Of a DNA stretch of 64,000 nt, positions 41,599 to 49,958 are shown one piece after another. The notes beneath the pieces are model-generated. The model did not search any database. It was given only the letters and a program-made list of their open reading frames with translations, and had not been told where the DNA came from. Position numbers and translations under genes: made by a program. Origin of the DNA: Luteimicrobium sp049844995 (GTDB lineage: Bacteria; Actinomycetota; Actinomycetes; Actinomycetales; Cellulomonadaceae); the NCBI RefSeq assembly GCF_049844995.1, contig NZ_JBNCMC010000004.1, forward strand, positions 496,001 to 560,000, read 5' to 3'. Positions within the stretch are counted from its first letter, which is position 1. Each line of letters opens with the position of its first letter.

Positions 41599-42956
41599 GC
41601 GACTGGCTCCTCCTTCTCCTCGGCGTCGTGCTCACGGCCGGCACGGCGGTGTTCGTGGCGAGCGAGTTCGCGCTCGTGACCCTCGACCCGGCCGTCCTCA
41701 AGGGCTCCGCGCACGGTGACGCACCCGACCGCCGCGACCGCAGCGTCCGCGCCGCGCTCTCGGAGCTGTCGACCGAGCTCTCGTCGGCCCAGGTCGGCAT
41801 CACGGTCACCACGATCCTGCTGGGCTACACGGCGCAGCCGGCGCTGTACGACCTCGTCGTCGCCGGCCTCGGGCACACGGCGCTCGCGCGCGGCCTCGCC
41901 GTCGCGCTCGCCGGGATCCTCGCGCTCGTCGTCGTGAACGTGTTCTCGATGCTGTTCGGCGAGCTCATCCCCAAGAACTTCGCCCTCTCGCTGCCGTACC
42001 CGACGGCGCGGCTCGTCGTCCCCCTGCAGCGCTGGTTCACCACGGTCGCCCGGCCGGTGGTCGTCGTCCTCAACGGGTCGGCGAACGCGCTGCTGCGTCG
42101 CGTGGGCGTCGAGCCGGTCGAGGAGCTGTCCGGCGCGCGCTCGTCCAGCGAGCTCGCGGCGCTGGTCCGGCGGTCGGCCGCCGAGGGCACGCTCGAGGAG
42201 GGCGTCGCGACCCTGCTCACCAACACGATCGACCTCGAGGAGCTGACCGCCGTCGACGTCATGACGGACCGTCTGCGGATGGACGTCCTGCACAAGGAGG
42301 CCTCCGCGGCCCGGCTGCTCGACGTCGTCCGCGCGACCGGGCACTCCCGGTTCCCCGTGATCGACCGGGACCGCGACGACGTCGTCGGGCTCGTGCACGT
42401 GCGCCGCGCGGTCTCCGTGCCGGCCGAGCGGCGTGCCGACGTCCCCGTCGCCGCCCTCATGGTCGACGCGCCCCGCGTCCCCGAGACCGTCGGCCTCGGG
42501 CCGCTGCTCGTGGAGCTGCGCGGCTTCGGGCTCCAGATGGCGGTCGTCGTCGACGAGTACGGGGGCACGTCCGGGGTGGTGACGCTCGAGGACGTCGTCG
42601 AGGAGCTCGTGGGCGAGGTCTCGGACGAGCACGACGCGCGGGAGGTCGGCGCACGGCGCCTGCGCGACGGGTCCTGGCGCGTGCAGGGGCAGCTCCGTCC
42701 CGACGAGCTGACCGAGCAGACGGGCCTGCAGGTCCCCGAGTCCGGCGCGTACGAGACGCTGGGCGGGCTCGTCATGACCGAGCTCGGCCACGTGCCCTCG
42801 GTGGGCGACGAGGTCGAGGTCGCGGGCGTGCGCCTGCGCGTCGACGTCATGGACGGGCGCCGCGTCGAACAGCTCCGCGTGACCGGCGCGACGACCTCGG
42901 ACGCCGGAGGCGGCACGGCCCCGCCCGCCCCGCCCGCGGACGGGGGAGCGGCATGA
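41592..42956 (+). CDS. CNNM/CorC-type (hemolysin-like) transmembrane protein, first copy
   Basis: A 454-residue member of the DUF21-CBS-CorC_HlyC family, likely involved in magnesium or divalent cation efflux. The DUF21 domain holds four helices (WLLLLLGVVLTAGTAVFVAS, then SSAQVGITVTTILLGYTAQP). Two CBS domains cover about 205-325 (VDVMTDRLRMDVLHKEASAA, MAVVVDEYGGTSGVVTLEDV). The C-terminal CorC_HlyC domain includes RVQGQLRPDELTEQTGLQVP. The GTG at 41592 overlaps a possible leader ORF, and the stop overlaps the second copy by four bases. Confidence 0.92.
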   Translation: MLSDWLLLLLGVVLTAGTAVFVASEFALVTLDPAVLKGSAHGDAPDRRDRSVRAALSELSTELSSAQVGITVTTILLGYTAQPALYDLVVAGLGHTALARGLAVALAGILALVVVNVFSMLFGELIPKNFALSLPYPTARLVVPLQRWFTTVARPVVVVLNGSANALLRRVGVEPVEELSGARSSSELAALVRRSAAEGTLEEGVATLLTNTIDLEELTAVDVMTDRLRMDVLHKEASAARLLDVVRATGHSRFPVIDRDRDDVVGLVHVRRAVSVPAERRADVPVAALMVDAPRVPETVGLGPLLVELRGFGLQMAVVVDEYGGTSGVVTLEDVVEELVGEVSDEHDAREVGARRLRDGSWRVQGQLRPDELTEQTGLQVPESGAYETLGGLVMTELGHVPSVGDEVEVAGVRLRVDVMDGRRVEQLRVTGATTSDAGGGTAPPAPPADGGAA

Positions 42957-44011
42957 GCTCGACCGCGGGCCTGATCCTCGGCCTCGTCCTGCTGCTCGGC
43001 AACGCGTTCTTCGTCGGCGCCGAGTTCTCCGTGCTGTCCGCCCGCCGCAGCTCGATCGAGCCGCTCGCGGCCGCCGGCAACGTCCGCGCCCGCACGGTGC
43101 TGTACGCGATGGAGCACGTGTCGCTCATGCTCGCGTGCGCGCAGCTCGGCGTGACGGTCTGCTCCACGGGCCTCGGCATCGTGGCGGAGCCCGCGCTCGC
43201 GCACCTCGTCGAGGTCCCGTTGCACGCGCTCGGCGCGAGCCCCGACCTGGCGCACCCGATCGCCCTGGTCCTCGCGCTCGCCGTCGTCGTGTACCTGCAC
43301 GTCGTGCTCGGGGAGATGGTGCCGAAGAACCTCGCCGTCGCAGGGCCCGACCGGGCGGTGATGATGTTCGCCCCGCCCCTCGTGCTCCTGGCCCGCGCGC
43401 TGCGCCCGGTGATCGGCGCCCTCAACTGGCTCGCCAACCACGCGGTGCGGCTCGCCGGCGTCGAGCCCCGCGACGAGGTCGCGTCGGCGTTCACCGTCGA
43501 GGAGGTCCAGTCCATCGTCGAGCACTCGGCGGCCGAGGGCGTCCTGCGCGACGAGCAGGGCCTGCTCACCGGGGCGATCGAGTTCTCCGAGCGCACGGCG
43601 AGCCAGGTGATGATCCCGATCGCGGACCTCGTCACGGTCGCGGAGGGCTGCACGCCCGACGACGTCGAGCACCTGGTGACGCGGACCGGCTTCAGCCGGT
43701 TCCCCGTCGTCCGGGGCGAGGAGCCGGTGGGCTACCTGCACCTCAAGGACGTCCTGTACGCGACGAACGGCGACCGCGACGAGCCGGTGCCGGCGTGGCG
43801 CGTGCGGCCGCTCGCGGTCGCCGGCCCGGACGACGAGATCGAGGAGGTGCTCCAGGCGATGCAGCGCTCCGGGGCGCACCTCGCGCTGGTGCGCGACGGC
43901 GAGCTGCCGGTGGGCGTCGTCTTCCTCGAGGACATCCTCGAGGAGCTCGTCGGGGAGGTCCGGGACGCCATGCAGCGGGGCGGCACGCTGCGCCGCGCCG
44001 CGCCCCGGTGA
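42953..44011 (+). CDS. CNNM/CorC-type transmembrane protein, second copy
   Basis: A 352-residue paralogue of the preceding protein. It has the DUF21 membrane domain (LILGLVLLLGNAFFVGAEFS, MLACAQLGVTVCSTGLGIVA, VVYLHVVLGEMVPKNLAVAG) and a CBS pair (MIPIADLVTVAEGCTPDDVE, LVRDGELPVGVVFLEDILEE). It ends soon after the second CBS domain and lacks the CorC_HlyC domain of its neighbour. The coupled pair, one long and one short, is a conserved actinobacterial arrangement and may form a heteromeric transporter. Confidence 0.92.
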   Translation: MSSTAGLILGLVLLLGNAFFVGAEFSVLSARRSSIEPLAAAGNVRARTVLYAMEHVSLMLACAQLGVTVCSTGLGIVAEPALAHLVEVPLHALGASPDLAHPIALVLALAVVVYLHVVLGEMVPKNLAVAGPDRAVMMFAPPLVLLARALRPVIGALNWLANHAVRLAGVEPRDEVASAFTVEEVQSIVEHSAAEGVLRDEQGLLTGAIEFSERTASQVMIPIADLVTVAEGCTPDDVEHLVTRTGFSRFPVVRGEEPVGYLHLKDVLYATNGDRDEPVPAWRVRPLAVAGPDDEIEEVLQAMQRSGAHLALVRDGELPVGVVFLEDILEELVGEVRDAMQRGGTLRRAAPR

Positions 44012-44037
44012 GGGCCCCGCGGGGGTGAAGGCGCTGG

Positions 44038-44053
44038 CTGGGACGTCCGTCCC
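44038..44053 (+). terminator. Short hairpin after the CNNM operon
   Basis: TGGGACG and CGTCCCA pair around a two-base centre about 27 bp after the stop. It is a weak terminator candidate; the rest of the 218-bp gap holds TAGGCT near 44120, a likely -10 box for the next gene, and a leader of about 100 bases. Confidence 0.4.
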
Positions 44054-44229
44054 ACACCGTGCCGACACCGTCGGTGCACCTGTTCGTCACGGGCGCTTCC
44101 GTTATCGTTCCGTGATCGCGTAGGCTGTGCGCGGCGCGGGGGCCACCGGCCGTGGAGCACGTTCTCCCGGCGGGTGTGCGTCGTCGAAGTTCCAGCCGTT
44201 CCCGTCCGACGAAGTACCCCGGAGGTGCC

Positions 44230-45630
44230 GTGGAGACCGCGACGTCGTCGCCCTCGCTGCTGACCCGCCGTGAACGGCGGGAGGCGGCTCTGCGTGCGCA
44301 GGCCGCACCAGCGGTGAGCGCCCCCTCGTCGCCCCCGGTCCACGTCGACGCGTCGCCGGCACTCTCGTCCCTGGCGAGCGCGGGCGTCGCCCGCACCAGC
44401 GCCCTTGCCCCGCGCCCCGCCACCCCGGTCGCGCCGGAGCGCACCGCCGCGGACTCGGCGCCTTACCTGACCCGCCGCGAGCGCCGCCAGCTGATGGCGG
44501 CCCCGGACCCCGCACCGCTGCAGCACGCCGACGGCGCCACGCCCGACGAGCTGGCCCCGAACCGCGGCCCGGGCCACGCCAACGGCTGGCCTGCCGCCCC
44601 CTTCACGCACCACGGCCCGCAGGTCGCCCGCGTCACGGCCGTCGAGGTCACCGGCTCGGGCCGGGCGGTCCCGGCCTCGGTCCCGATCCCCGCGGTCGCG
44701 GCGCCGTCCGTCGTCGGGCCCACCTGCCCCGACCACGCCGGCGAGGTGGCGCACGAGCACCCGCTGCAGGACGCCCCCCCGCTCGAGCACGACGAGCGCC
44801 CGCACGTCCAGACGGCCGAGCTCGAGGCGCTCTTCCTGGCACCGGCCGCCGCGACGACCGGCGACGGCGCGGGGCGGTCCGACGTACGCGGTCCCGCAGC
44901 CGGCCCCGGCGGCGAGCCGCGCGCCGGGGGCGAGCGTTCCCGCTGGGTGCCCCGCGTCGCCGTCCTGACGTCGCTCGCCGTCGCGACCATCGCGGTCCCG
45001 CTCACCGGCGCGGCGACCGGCGACTCCTCGGTCGACAACGGCGGCCGCCCCGAGGGTCCCAGCCTCCTCGACGCGGTGTCCGCGTCCGGCACGACGACGA
45101 CGAAGCTCCCCGACTCGATCCGCTCGCTCGGCGACGGCGCCCAGCGGGCACAGGTGGCGAGCCGCAGCGAGGGACGCGACACCCTGGCGGACTGCGACCC
45201 GAGCGTCGAGCCGACGGGCACCAACGGTCAGCTTCCCGACAGCCAGCTGTGCGAGCTGTGGCAGAAGGGCTACTACCTCGCGAACCCCGCGGCTGTCGCG
45301 ATCACGGCCATGAACGACGCCTTCAAGGCCCGCTTCGGCCGGAACATGTGCCTCGTGGCCGCGTACCGGCCGATCGCGGAGCAGTACACGCTGGCGCGGA
45401 CCCGCGCCGGGTACGCGGCCGAGCCGGGGACGTCCAACCACGGGTTGGGCCTCGCGGTCGACTTCTGCTCGAGCGAGACCGGCAACGCGGAGATCTACCA
45501 GTGGCTGCGCGCGAACGGCCCGACGTACGGCTGGGACAACCCCACGTGGGCGCGCGCCGGCGGCGGCGGCTCCTACGAGCCGTGGCACTTCAACTACATG
45601 CCGCTGACCACCAAGATGGGCGTGCTCTGA
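44230..45630 (+). CDS. Membrane-anchored M15 (VanY-type) D-Ala-D-Ala carboxypeptidase
   Basis: A 466-residue protein with a long low-complexity cytoplasmic part that contains LTRRERR twice (near residues 12 and 80). One membrane helix follows near 239-260 (VPRVAVLTSLAVATIAVPLT), then an external linker and an M15 peptidase domain near 355-466. The zinc-site motifs are SNHGLGLAVDFCSSETGNAE and EPWHFNYMPL, and CLVAAYRPIAEQ is the substrate-binding part. It would trim peptidoglycan stem peptides. The GTG at 44230 follows a GGAGG site at rather short spacing; an upstream in-frame start at 44152 is less likely. Confidence 0.85.
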   Translation: METATSSPSLLTRRERREAALRAQAAPAVSAPSSPPVHVDASPALSSLASAGVARTSALAPRPATPVAPERTAADSAPYLTRRERRQLMAAPDPAPLQHADGATPDELAPNRGPGHANGWPAAPFTHHGPQVARVTAVEVTGSGRAVPASVPIPAVAAPSVVGPTCPDHAGEVAHEHPLQDAPPLEHDERPHVQTAELEALFLAPAAATTGDGAGRSDVRGPAAGPGGEPRAGGERSRWVPRVAVLTSLAVATIAVPLTGAATGDSSVDNGGRPEGPSLLDAVSASGTTTTKLPDSIRSLGDGAQRAQVASRSEGRDTLADCDPSVEPTGTNGQLPDSQLCELWQKGYYLANPAAVAITAMNDAFKARFGRNMCLVAAYRPIAEQYTLARTRAGYAAEPGTSNHGLGLAVDFCSSETGNAEIYQWLRANGPTYGWDNPTWARAGGGGSYEPWHFNYMPLTTKMGVL

Positions 45631-45651
45631 CCGCCTGACCGGTCGGCGACG

Positions 45652-46296
45652 TCAGCGCTGGTCGCCGGGCAGGGCCTGGTTCCGGCCGAAGCCCTGGAGG
45701 AACCGGGGCCCCTGCTCGTCGAGCTCACGCTCGAACCCCGCGGCCCACCGCGCGAACGGCTCGTGGACCAGCGCGTCGTTGGCGAACCGGTGGTCGTCGG
45801 TGACCTCCGTGACGCAGAACGACGGGATCTGCAGGTCGACGACCGGTCCCGAGCGTTCGCACTCCGCCACGACGAGCGGATGGTTCGCGCCGCCGAACAC
45901 GTCGATCACCCAGCCGTCGGCGCCGAGCCAGACGGCGTGCCGGTTCTTCACGATGCGGAGCCCGCCGCGACGCACCATCTCGACCCCGATGCTCACGTCG
46001 AGCTCGCGCTCGGCCTCGTAGCGGGTGCCACCGATCATCGGGCCCTTCGCGGTGAGCGCGCAGAAGTCGAACGCGTCGGCGTGGGCGTCGAGGACCGCGA
46101 CGGCGTCGGAACCGGCGTCGAGCTCGGCCCGCGCCGTGGACGACTGGACCCGCAGGCGGAGCGCGTAGCCGTCGTCGGCGAGGTAGTAGCTCTGGACGAT
46201 CAGGGTGGGCGGGCTCTCCTCGAGGAGCGCGCGGGGCACGTCGCGCGCGACGAAGCGGCGCTCGAACTCGAAGTCGCCGTAGCCGGAGTCGCTCAC
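45652..46296 (-). CDS. CYTH domain protein (triphosphate tunnel metalloenzyme-like)
   Basis: A 214-residue protein beginning with the CYTH hallmark FEFERRFVARDVP (ExExK/R variant). It continues with tunnel strands carrying paired charged residues (YALRLRVQ, CALTAKGPMIGGTRYEAERE, LRIVKNRHAVW, WVIDVFGGANHPLVVAECE). CYTH enzymes hydrolyse inorganic triphosphate or related triphosphates or make cAMP. The activity here is unknown. The GTG at 46296 has TAGGGT six bases upstream. Confidence 0.85.
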   Translation of the reverse strand: MSDSGYGDFEFERRFVARDVPRALLEESPPTLIVQSYYLADDGYALRLRVQSSTARAELDAGSDAVAVLDAHADAFDFCALTAKGPMIGGTRYEAERELDVSIGVEMVRRGGLRIVKNRHAVWLGADGWVIDVFGGANHPLVVAECERSGPVVDLQIPSFCVTEVTDDHRFANDALVHEPFARWAAGFERELDEQGPRFLQGFGRNQALPGDQR

Positions 46297-46302
46297 GACT
46301 CG

Positions 46303-46308
46303 ACCCTA
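46303..46308 (-). promoter_or_regulatory. -10 box TAGGGT of the CYTH gene
   Basis: TAGGGT on the minus strand ends six bases before the GTG at 46296, a leaderless-type start. A 7-bp inverted repeat (GTCAGAA at 46329, TTCTGAC at 46362) lies just upstream in the divergent gap. Confidence 0.5.
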
Positions 46309-46399
46309 GCGCGCGCGGTACCGGAGTCGTCAGAATCTCACGGCGGTAGAGCCAGCCCAGGTTCTGACAAGTCGCGGGGGAGGGTCGCAGACTGGGGGC

Positions 46400-46912
46400 A
46401 TGCGATCGACGGACATCCTGACCGATGCGTTCAACAGGGTCGGGGAGGGCGTGGCGCGCCTCCTCGACGGCCTCGACGACGACGCCCTCGTCTGGCGCCC
46501 GGACCCCCGCGCCAACACGGTGGCCTGGCTGGTGTGGCACATCGGTCGTGGCATCGACGCGCAGGTCGCCGAGGTCGCCGCCACCGACGAGGTGTGGACG
46601 TCGGGCGGCTGGGCCGACCGCTTCGCGCTCCCGTTCGACGACGGCGCGACGGGCTACGGGCAGTCCGCCGACGACGTCGGCCGGGTTCGCGCGTCGGCGG
46701 AGCTGCTGCGCGGCTACGTGGACGCGACGCAGGCTGCGGCGCTGGCGTACCTCGCGACGCTCACGGACGACGCCCTCGACCGGGTCGTGGACGAGCGCTG
46801 GGACCCGCCGGTGACCCTCGGCGTGCGGCTCGTGAGCGTCGTCGGGGACGCCACGCAGCACCTCGGTCAGGCGTCGTACGTCAAGGGGCTCCGGCAGCGC
46901 GCGACGTCCTGA
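46400..46912 (+). CDS. DinB/DUF664 family protein (mycothiol transferase-like)
   Basis: A 170-residue four-helix-bundle protein. Metal-ligand candidates are the His in AWLVWHIGRGID (near residue 50) and the His in GDATQHLGQASYVKGL (near 155). This DUF664/DinB type in actinobacteria includes mycothiol-dependent S-transferases that detoxify electrophiles. The actual substrate is unknown. It lies divergent from the CYTH gene; CAGACT, a weak -10 box, is six bases before the ATG. Confidence 0.8.
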   Translation: MRSTDILTDAFNRVGEGVARLLDGLDDDALVWRPDPRANTVAWLVWHIGRGIDAQVAEVAATDEVWTSGGWADRFALPFDDGATGYGQSADDVGRVRASAELLRGYVDATQAAALAYLATLTDDALDRVVDERWDPPVTLGVRLVSVVGDATQHLGQASYVKGLRQRATS

Positions 46913-46913
46913 G

Positions 46914-46930
46914 CCGCCCGGACCGGGCGG
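46914..46930. terminator. Short hairpin between convergent DinB and DUF899 genes
   Basis: CCGCCCG and CGGGCGG form a 7-bp stem with a three-base loop directly after the DinB stop codon. It may act on both strands. Confidence 0.5.
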
Positions 46931-46937
46931 CCGGGGC

Positions 46938-47681
46938 TCAGCCGTGGTGGTGGTGTGCGTGCGGGTCGACGGGGGTCGCGCCGGGCCGGGTCCACTGCGC
47001 CGCGGGCCGGCCGTCCTGGCGCCACCACCAGCAGACGTCGTGGTCCTGGGGCCAGCCCGCCGGCGAGTCCTCCCAGCGCTCGCCGCGCCCGTACGCGGTG
47101 CGGTCGATGAGCTGCATCGACGACATCATCGCCTCGGTCCCGCGGCCCGTGACCGCGTACGTGAGGTAGACGCGGCCGTCGCGGCGCAGGAGGAACAGGA
47201 ACTCCCCGAACCCGGTGCCGAGCACGGGGTCCTCGATCCCGCGCGCCGAGTAGCACGGGACGGTGTAGCCCATGAAGTCGCGCAGCTCGCGGGCCTCGGC
47301 CCACGCCCCCTCGAACAGCACCGCGAACGCGATGCCGCGCGAGACGAGGTACGGGGCGTCGTGCGTCGAGTCCCAGACGGTGAGGGTGCAGCCCTCGCAC
47401 TGCGCCTCGATCGGCTGGCCGTCGTGCCACATGTGCTTGTAGAGGATCAGCTGGTCGTGGTCGCCGAACAGGTCGAGCAGCCGGGTCGGGCCGTCGTCGC
47501 CCTCGACGGCGACGTCGAGCAGCTCGGTCATGGGCATCCGGCGGCGCGCCGCGGCCAGGGCATCGCCCGCGTGCGTGTGCGCCTTCTCCTGGACGAGCAG
47601 CTCGGTGTAGGCGTCGCGCCATGCGGCGCGTCCGACGACCGGGGGCGCCGGGGTGTGGGTGGTCACGGGGGTGTCGGTCAT
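46938..47681 (-). CDS. DUF899 family thioredoxin-like protein
   Basis: A 247-residue protein of the DUF899 family, whose fold is thioredoxin-like. The conserved KHMWHDGQPIEAQCEGCTLT includes a CxxC (CEGC near residue 92), and GEFLFLLRRDGRVYLTYAV and DVCWWWRQDG are further family blocks. The C-terminus has a natural histidine cluster (PHAHHHHG). The function is not established. The ATG at 47681 has a GAGGAGC ribosome site; earlier in-frame starts lie in non-coding sequence. Confidence 0.82.
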   Translation of the reverse strand: MTDTPVTTHTPAPPVVGRAAWRDAYTELLVQEKAHTHAGDALAAARRRMPMTELLDVAVEGDDGPTRLLDLFGDHDQLILYKHMWHDGQPIEAQCEGCTLTVWDSTHDAPYLVSRGIAFAVLFEGAWAEARELRDFMGYTVPCYSARGIEDPVLGTGFGEFLFLLRRDGRVYLTYAVTGRGTEAMMSSMQLIDRTAYGRGERWEDSPAGWPQDHDVCWWWRQDGRPAAQWTRPGATPVDPHAHHHHG

Positions 47682-47758
47682 CGTGCGCTCCTCGGCCGGG
47701 TCGGGCGGTGCGGTCACCTGCTCCGACCCTGACGGGGCCCCGAACTCATCGAGGGAGG

Positions 47759-47989
47759 TCAGCGGTCGTGCTGCACGACGTTGACGACGTTGCCGTCCGG
47801 GGAACGGACGAAGAACCGGCGGGCCCCCCACGGCTCCGTCGTGAGCGGGGTGCACGATCTCGTAGCCGCGGCGTCGTGCGAGGTGAAGCGAGCCACTCAG
47901 CCGAGGTCGAGCTCCTCGGTACCGAGCCCGAGATACCCCGAGCAGAAGTCCTCCGCCGCCTCCAGGTCGGTCACGTGGAGGTCGGCCAT
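47759..47989 (-). pseudogene. Degraded VOC/glyoxalase-family gene
   Basis: The minus strand starts MADLHVTDLEAAEDFCSGYL and continues GLGTEELDLG before a stop, matching the N-terminal strand and helix of VOC proteins. Further on GYEIVHP is followed in a different frame by EPWGARRFFVRSPDGNVVNV and VQHDR, the typical VOC C-terminus. The middle of the gene, about 50-60 residues, is missing and at least one frameshift is present. It is clearly a decayed gene. The ancestral activity (glyoxalase or antibiotic binding) cannot be told. Confidence 0.75.
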
Positions 47990-48079
47990 GATCCTCAGGA
48001 CGCGCGTGCGATCCCTCCGTCCACGCCGACGAACAAGGCCCCGACCTGGCATCGCTGCTGGTCAGGGCCTCGAATGGGG

Positions 48080-48152
48080 TGCGCCCGATAGGATTCGAAC
48101 CTACGACCTTCTGCTCCGGAGGCAGACGCTCTATCCACTGAGCTACGGGCGC
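48080..48152 (-). tRNA. tRNA-Arg (anticodon CCG)
   Basis: The minus strand folds as a complete cloverleaf: acceptor GCGCCCG with CGGGCGC, D arm GCTCAGTGGATAGAGC, anticodon stem-loop CTGCCTCCGGAGCAG with CCG anticodon, and T arm CGTAGGTTCGAATCCTATCG. Position 73 is A, and CCA is not encoded. It reads CGG codons. Confidence 0.96.
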
Positions 48153-48268
48153 GCACGCGTCGTCACGGGTGCCCTCGCGGGCACCGGGAACGGCACGGCC
48201 ACGAGACTACCAGCCCGGCCGCGCGTCGTCGGACAGATATCTCTGCGGAGCGACGAGGTGCCCGCCGA

Positions 48269-48274
48269 TAGGAT
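48269..48274 (+). promoter_or_regulatory. -10 box TAGGAT of argS
   Basis: TAGGAT ends seven bases before the GTG at 48282 with no ribosome site between, a leaderless-type start for the argS-lysA operon. Confidence 0.55.
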
Positions 48275-48281
48275 GGCGCCC

Positions 48282-49958
48282 GTGACCCCCACCGAGCTCT
48301 CCGACGCGCTGCGCGCTGCCCTGGCCGCCGCGGTGGCCGACGGCACGCTGGCCCTGCCTGCCGACGCCCTGCCCGACACCGTCCACGTCGAGCGACCCCG
48401 GCAGCGCGAGCACGGCGACTGGGCCACGAACGTCGCGCTGCAGCTCGCCAAGAAGGCCGGGACGACGCCGCGGGCGCTCGCGGAGGACCTCGCGGCACGC
48501 CTCTCGGCCACGCCGGGCGTCGCCAAGGTCGACGTCGCAGGCCCCGGCTTCCTCAACATCACGCTCGACGCGGCCGCGGCGGGAGAGCTGGCGCGCACGA
48601 TCCTGGAGTCGGGCGTCGCCTACGGGCGCGGCGAGGCCGAGGCAGGCACGCGGATCAACCTCGAGTTCGTCTCGGCGAACCCCACCGGGCCGATCCACAT
48701 CGGCGGCGTCCGGTGGGCGGCCGTCGGCGACTCGCTCGCGCGGATCCTCCAGGCCTCCGGCGCGGACGTCGAGCGCGAGTACTACTTCAACGACCACGGC
48801 GTGCAGATCGACCGGTTCGCGCGGTCGCTCCTCGCCAACGCGAAGGGCGAGCCGGCCCCCGAGGACGGCTACGGCGGCCAGTACATCGAGGAGATCGCGA
48901 ACGCCGTCGTCGCCGACGCCGTGGCCGCGGGCGACCCCGACCCGCGCGAGCTGCCCGACGCGGACGCCCAGGAGGTCTTCCGGTCGCGCGGCGTCGAGCG
49001 GATGTTCGGCGAGATCAAGCAGTCGCTGCACGAGTTCGGCGTCGACTTCGACGTGTACTTCCACGAGGACTCGCTGCACGAGTCCGGTGCGGTGGACCGG
49101 GCCATCGCCCGCCTGCGCGACGCCGGGCGCATGTTCGAGCAGGACGGCGCGACCTGGCTGCGCACCACGGACTTCGGCGACGACAAGGACCGGGTCGTCA
49201 TCAAGTCCGACGGCGAGGCCGCGTACATCGCGGGCGACATCGCCTACTACCTGGACAAGCGCGAGCGCGGGTTCGACGACGTCATCATCATGCTCGGCGC
49301 GGACCACCACGGCTACGTCGGCCGGATGATGGCCGTCTGCGCCGCGTTCGGGGACACGCCGGGCAAGAACCTGCAGATCCTCATCGGCCAGATGGTCAAC
49401 CTGGTCAAGGACGGGCAGCCCGTCCGCATGTCGAAGCGCGCGGGCACGGTCATCACGCTCGAGGACCTCGTGGACGCGGTCGGCGTCGACGCGGCCCGGT
49501 ACGCGCTGGTGCGCTCGTCGTCCGACACGAACATCGACCTCGACCTCGACCTGCTGGCCCGCGCGACCAACGAGAACCCCGTGTTCTACGTGCAGTACGC
49601 GCACGCCCGCACGGCCGCCGTCGACCGGAACGCGGCCGAGCACGGCGTCACGCGCGACGCGTTCGACCCCGCGCTGCTCACGCACGAGACCGAGTCGGCG
49701 CTCCTCGGCGTCCTCACCGAGTTCCCGCGCGTCGTCGCGCAGGCCGCCGAGCTGCGCGAGCCGCACCGTGTGGCTCGCTACCTCGAGCAGCTCGCGGGCG
49801 CCTACCACTCCTGGTACGCCGCGACCCGCGTGACGCCGCTGGGCGACGAGGAGGTCACCGACCTCCACCGCACGCGCCTGTGGCTCAACGACGCGACCCG
49901 CCAGGTGCTCGTGAACGGGCTGGGGCTCCTCGGCGTGAGCGCGCCGGAGCGGATGTGA
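48282..49958 (+). CDS. argS: Arginyl-tRNA synthetase
   Basis: Class I synthetase of 558 residues. An N-terminal additional domain (1-110, with RPRQREHGDWATNVALQLAK) precedes the catalytic core: SANPTGPIHIGGVRWAAVGD (HIGH motif as HIGG, near 130) and LGADHHGYVGRMMAV. The KMSKS loop equivalent is QPVRMSKRAGTVITLEDLV. The anticodon-binding DALR domain follows, ending LGLLGVSAPERM. It is next to tRNA-Arg(CCG), which is on the other strand, and is coupled to lysA by a four-base overlap. Confidence 0.96.
   Translation: MTPTELSDALRAALAAAVADGTLALPADALPDTVHVERPRQREHGDWATNVALQLAKKAGTTPRALAEDLAARLSATPGVAKVDVAGPGFLNITLDAAAAGELARTILESGVAYGRGEAEAGTRINLEFVSANPTGPIHIGGVRWAAVGDSLARILQASGADVEREYYFNDHGVQIDRFARSLLANAKGEPAPEDGYGGQYIEEIANAVVADAVAAGDPDPRELPDADAQEVFRSRGVERMFGEIKQSLHEFGVDFDVYFHEDSLHESGAVDRAIARLRDAGRMFEQDGATWLRTTDFGDDKDRVVIKSDGEAAYIAGDIAYYLDKRERGFDDVIIMLGADHHGYVGRMMAVCAAFGDTPGKNLQILIGQMVNLVKDGQPVRMSKRAGTVITLEDLVDAVGVDAARYALVRSSSDTNIDLDLDLLARATNENPVFYVQYAHARTAAVDRNAAEHGVTRDAFDPALLTHETESALLGVLTEFPRVVAQAAELREPHRVARYLEQLAGAYHSWYAATRVTPLGDEEVTDLHRTRLWLNDATRQVLVNGLGLLGVSAPERM

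Noticed and set aside
44054..44229. A possible cyclic-di-AMP (ydaO-type) riboswitch ahead of the M15 peptidase gene
   Set aside because: Such switches often precede actinobacterial wall-hydrolase genes, but the conserved core elements are not visible and the leader is too short.
46329..46368. 7-bp inverted repeat GTCAGAA/TTCTGAC as an operator between the CYTH and DinB genes
   Set aside because: The arms are short and 26 bp apart with no candidate regulator, so it is only mentioned with the CYTH promoter.
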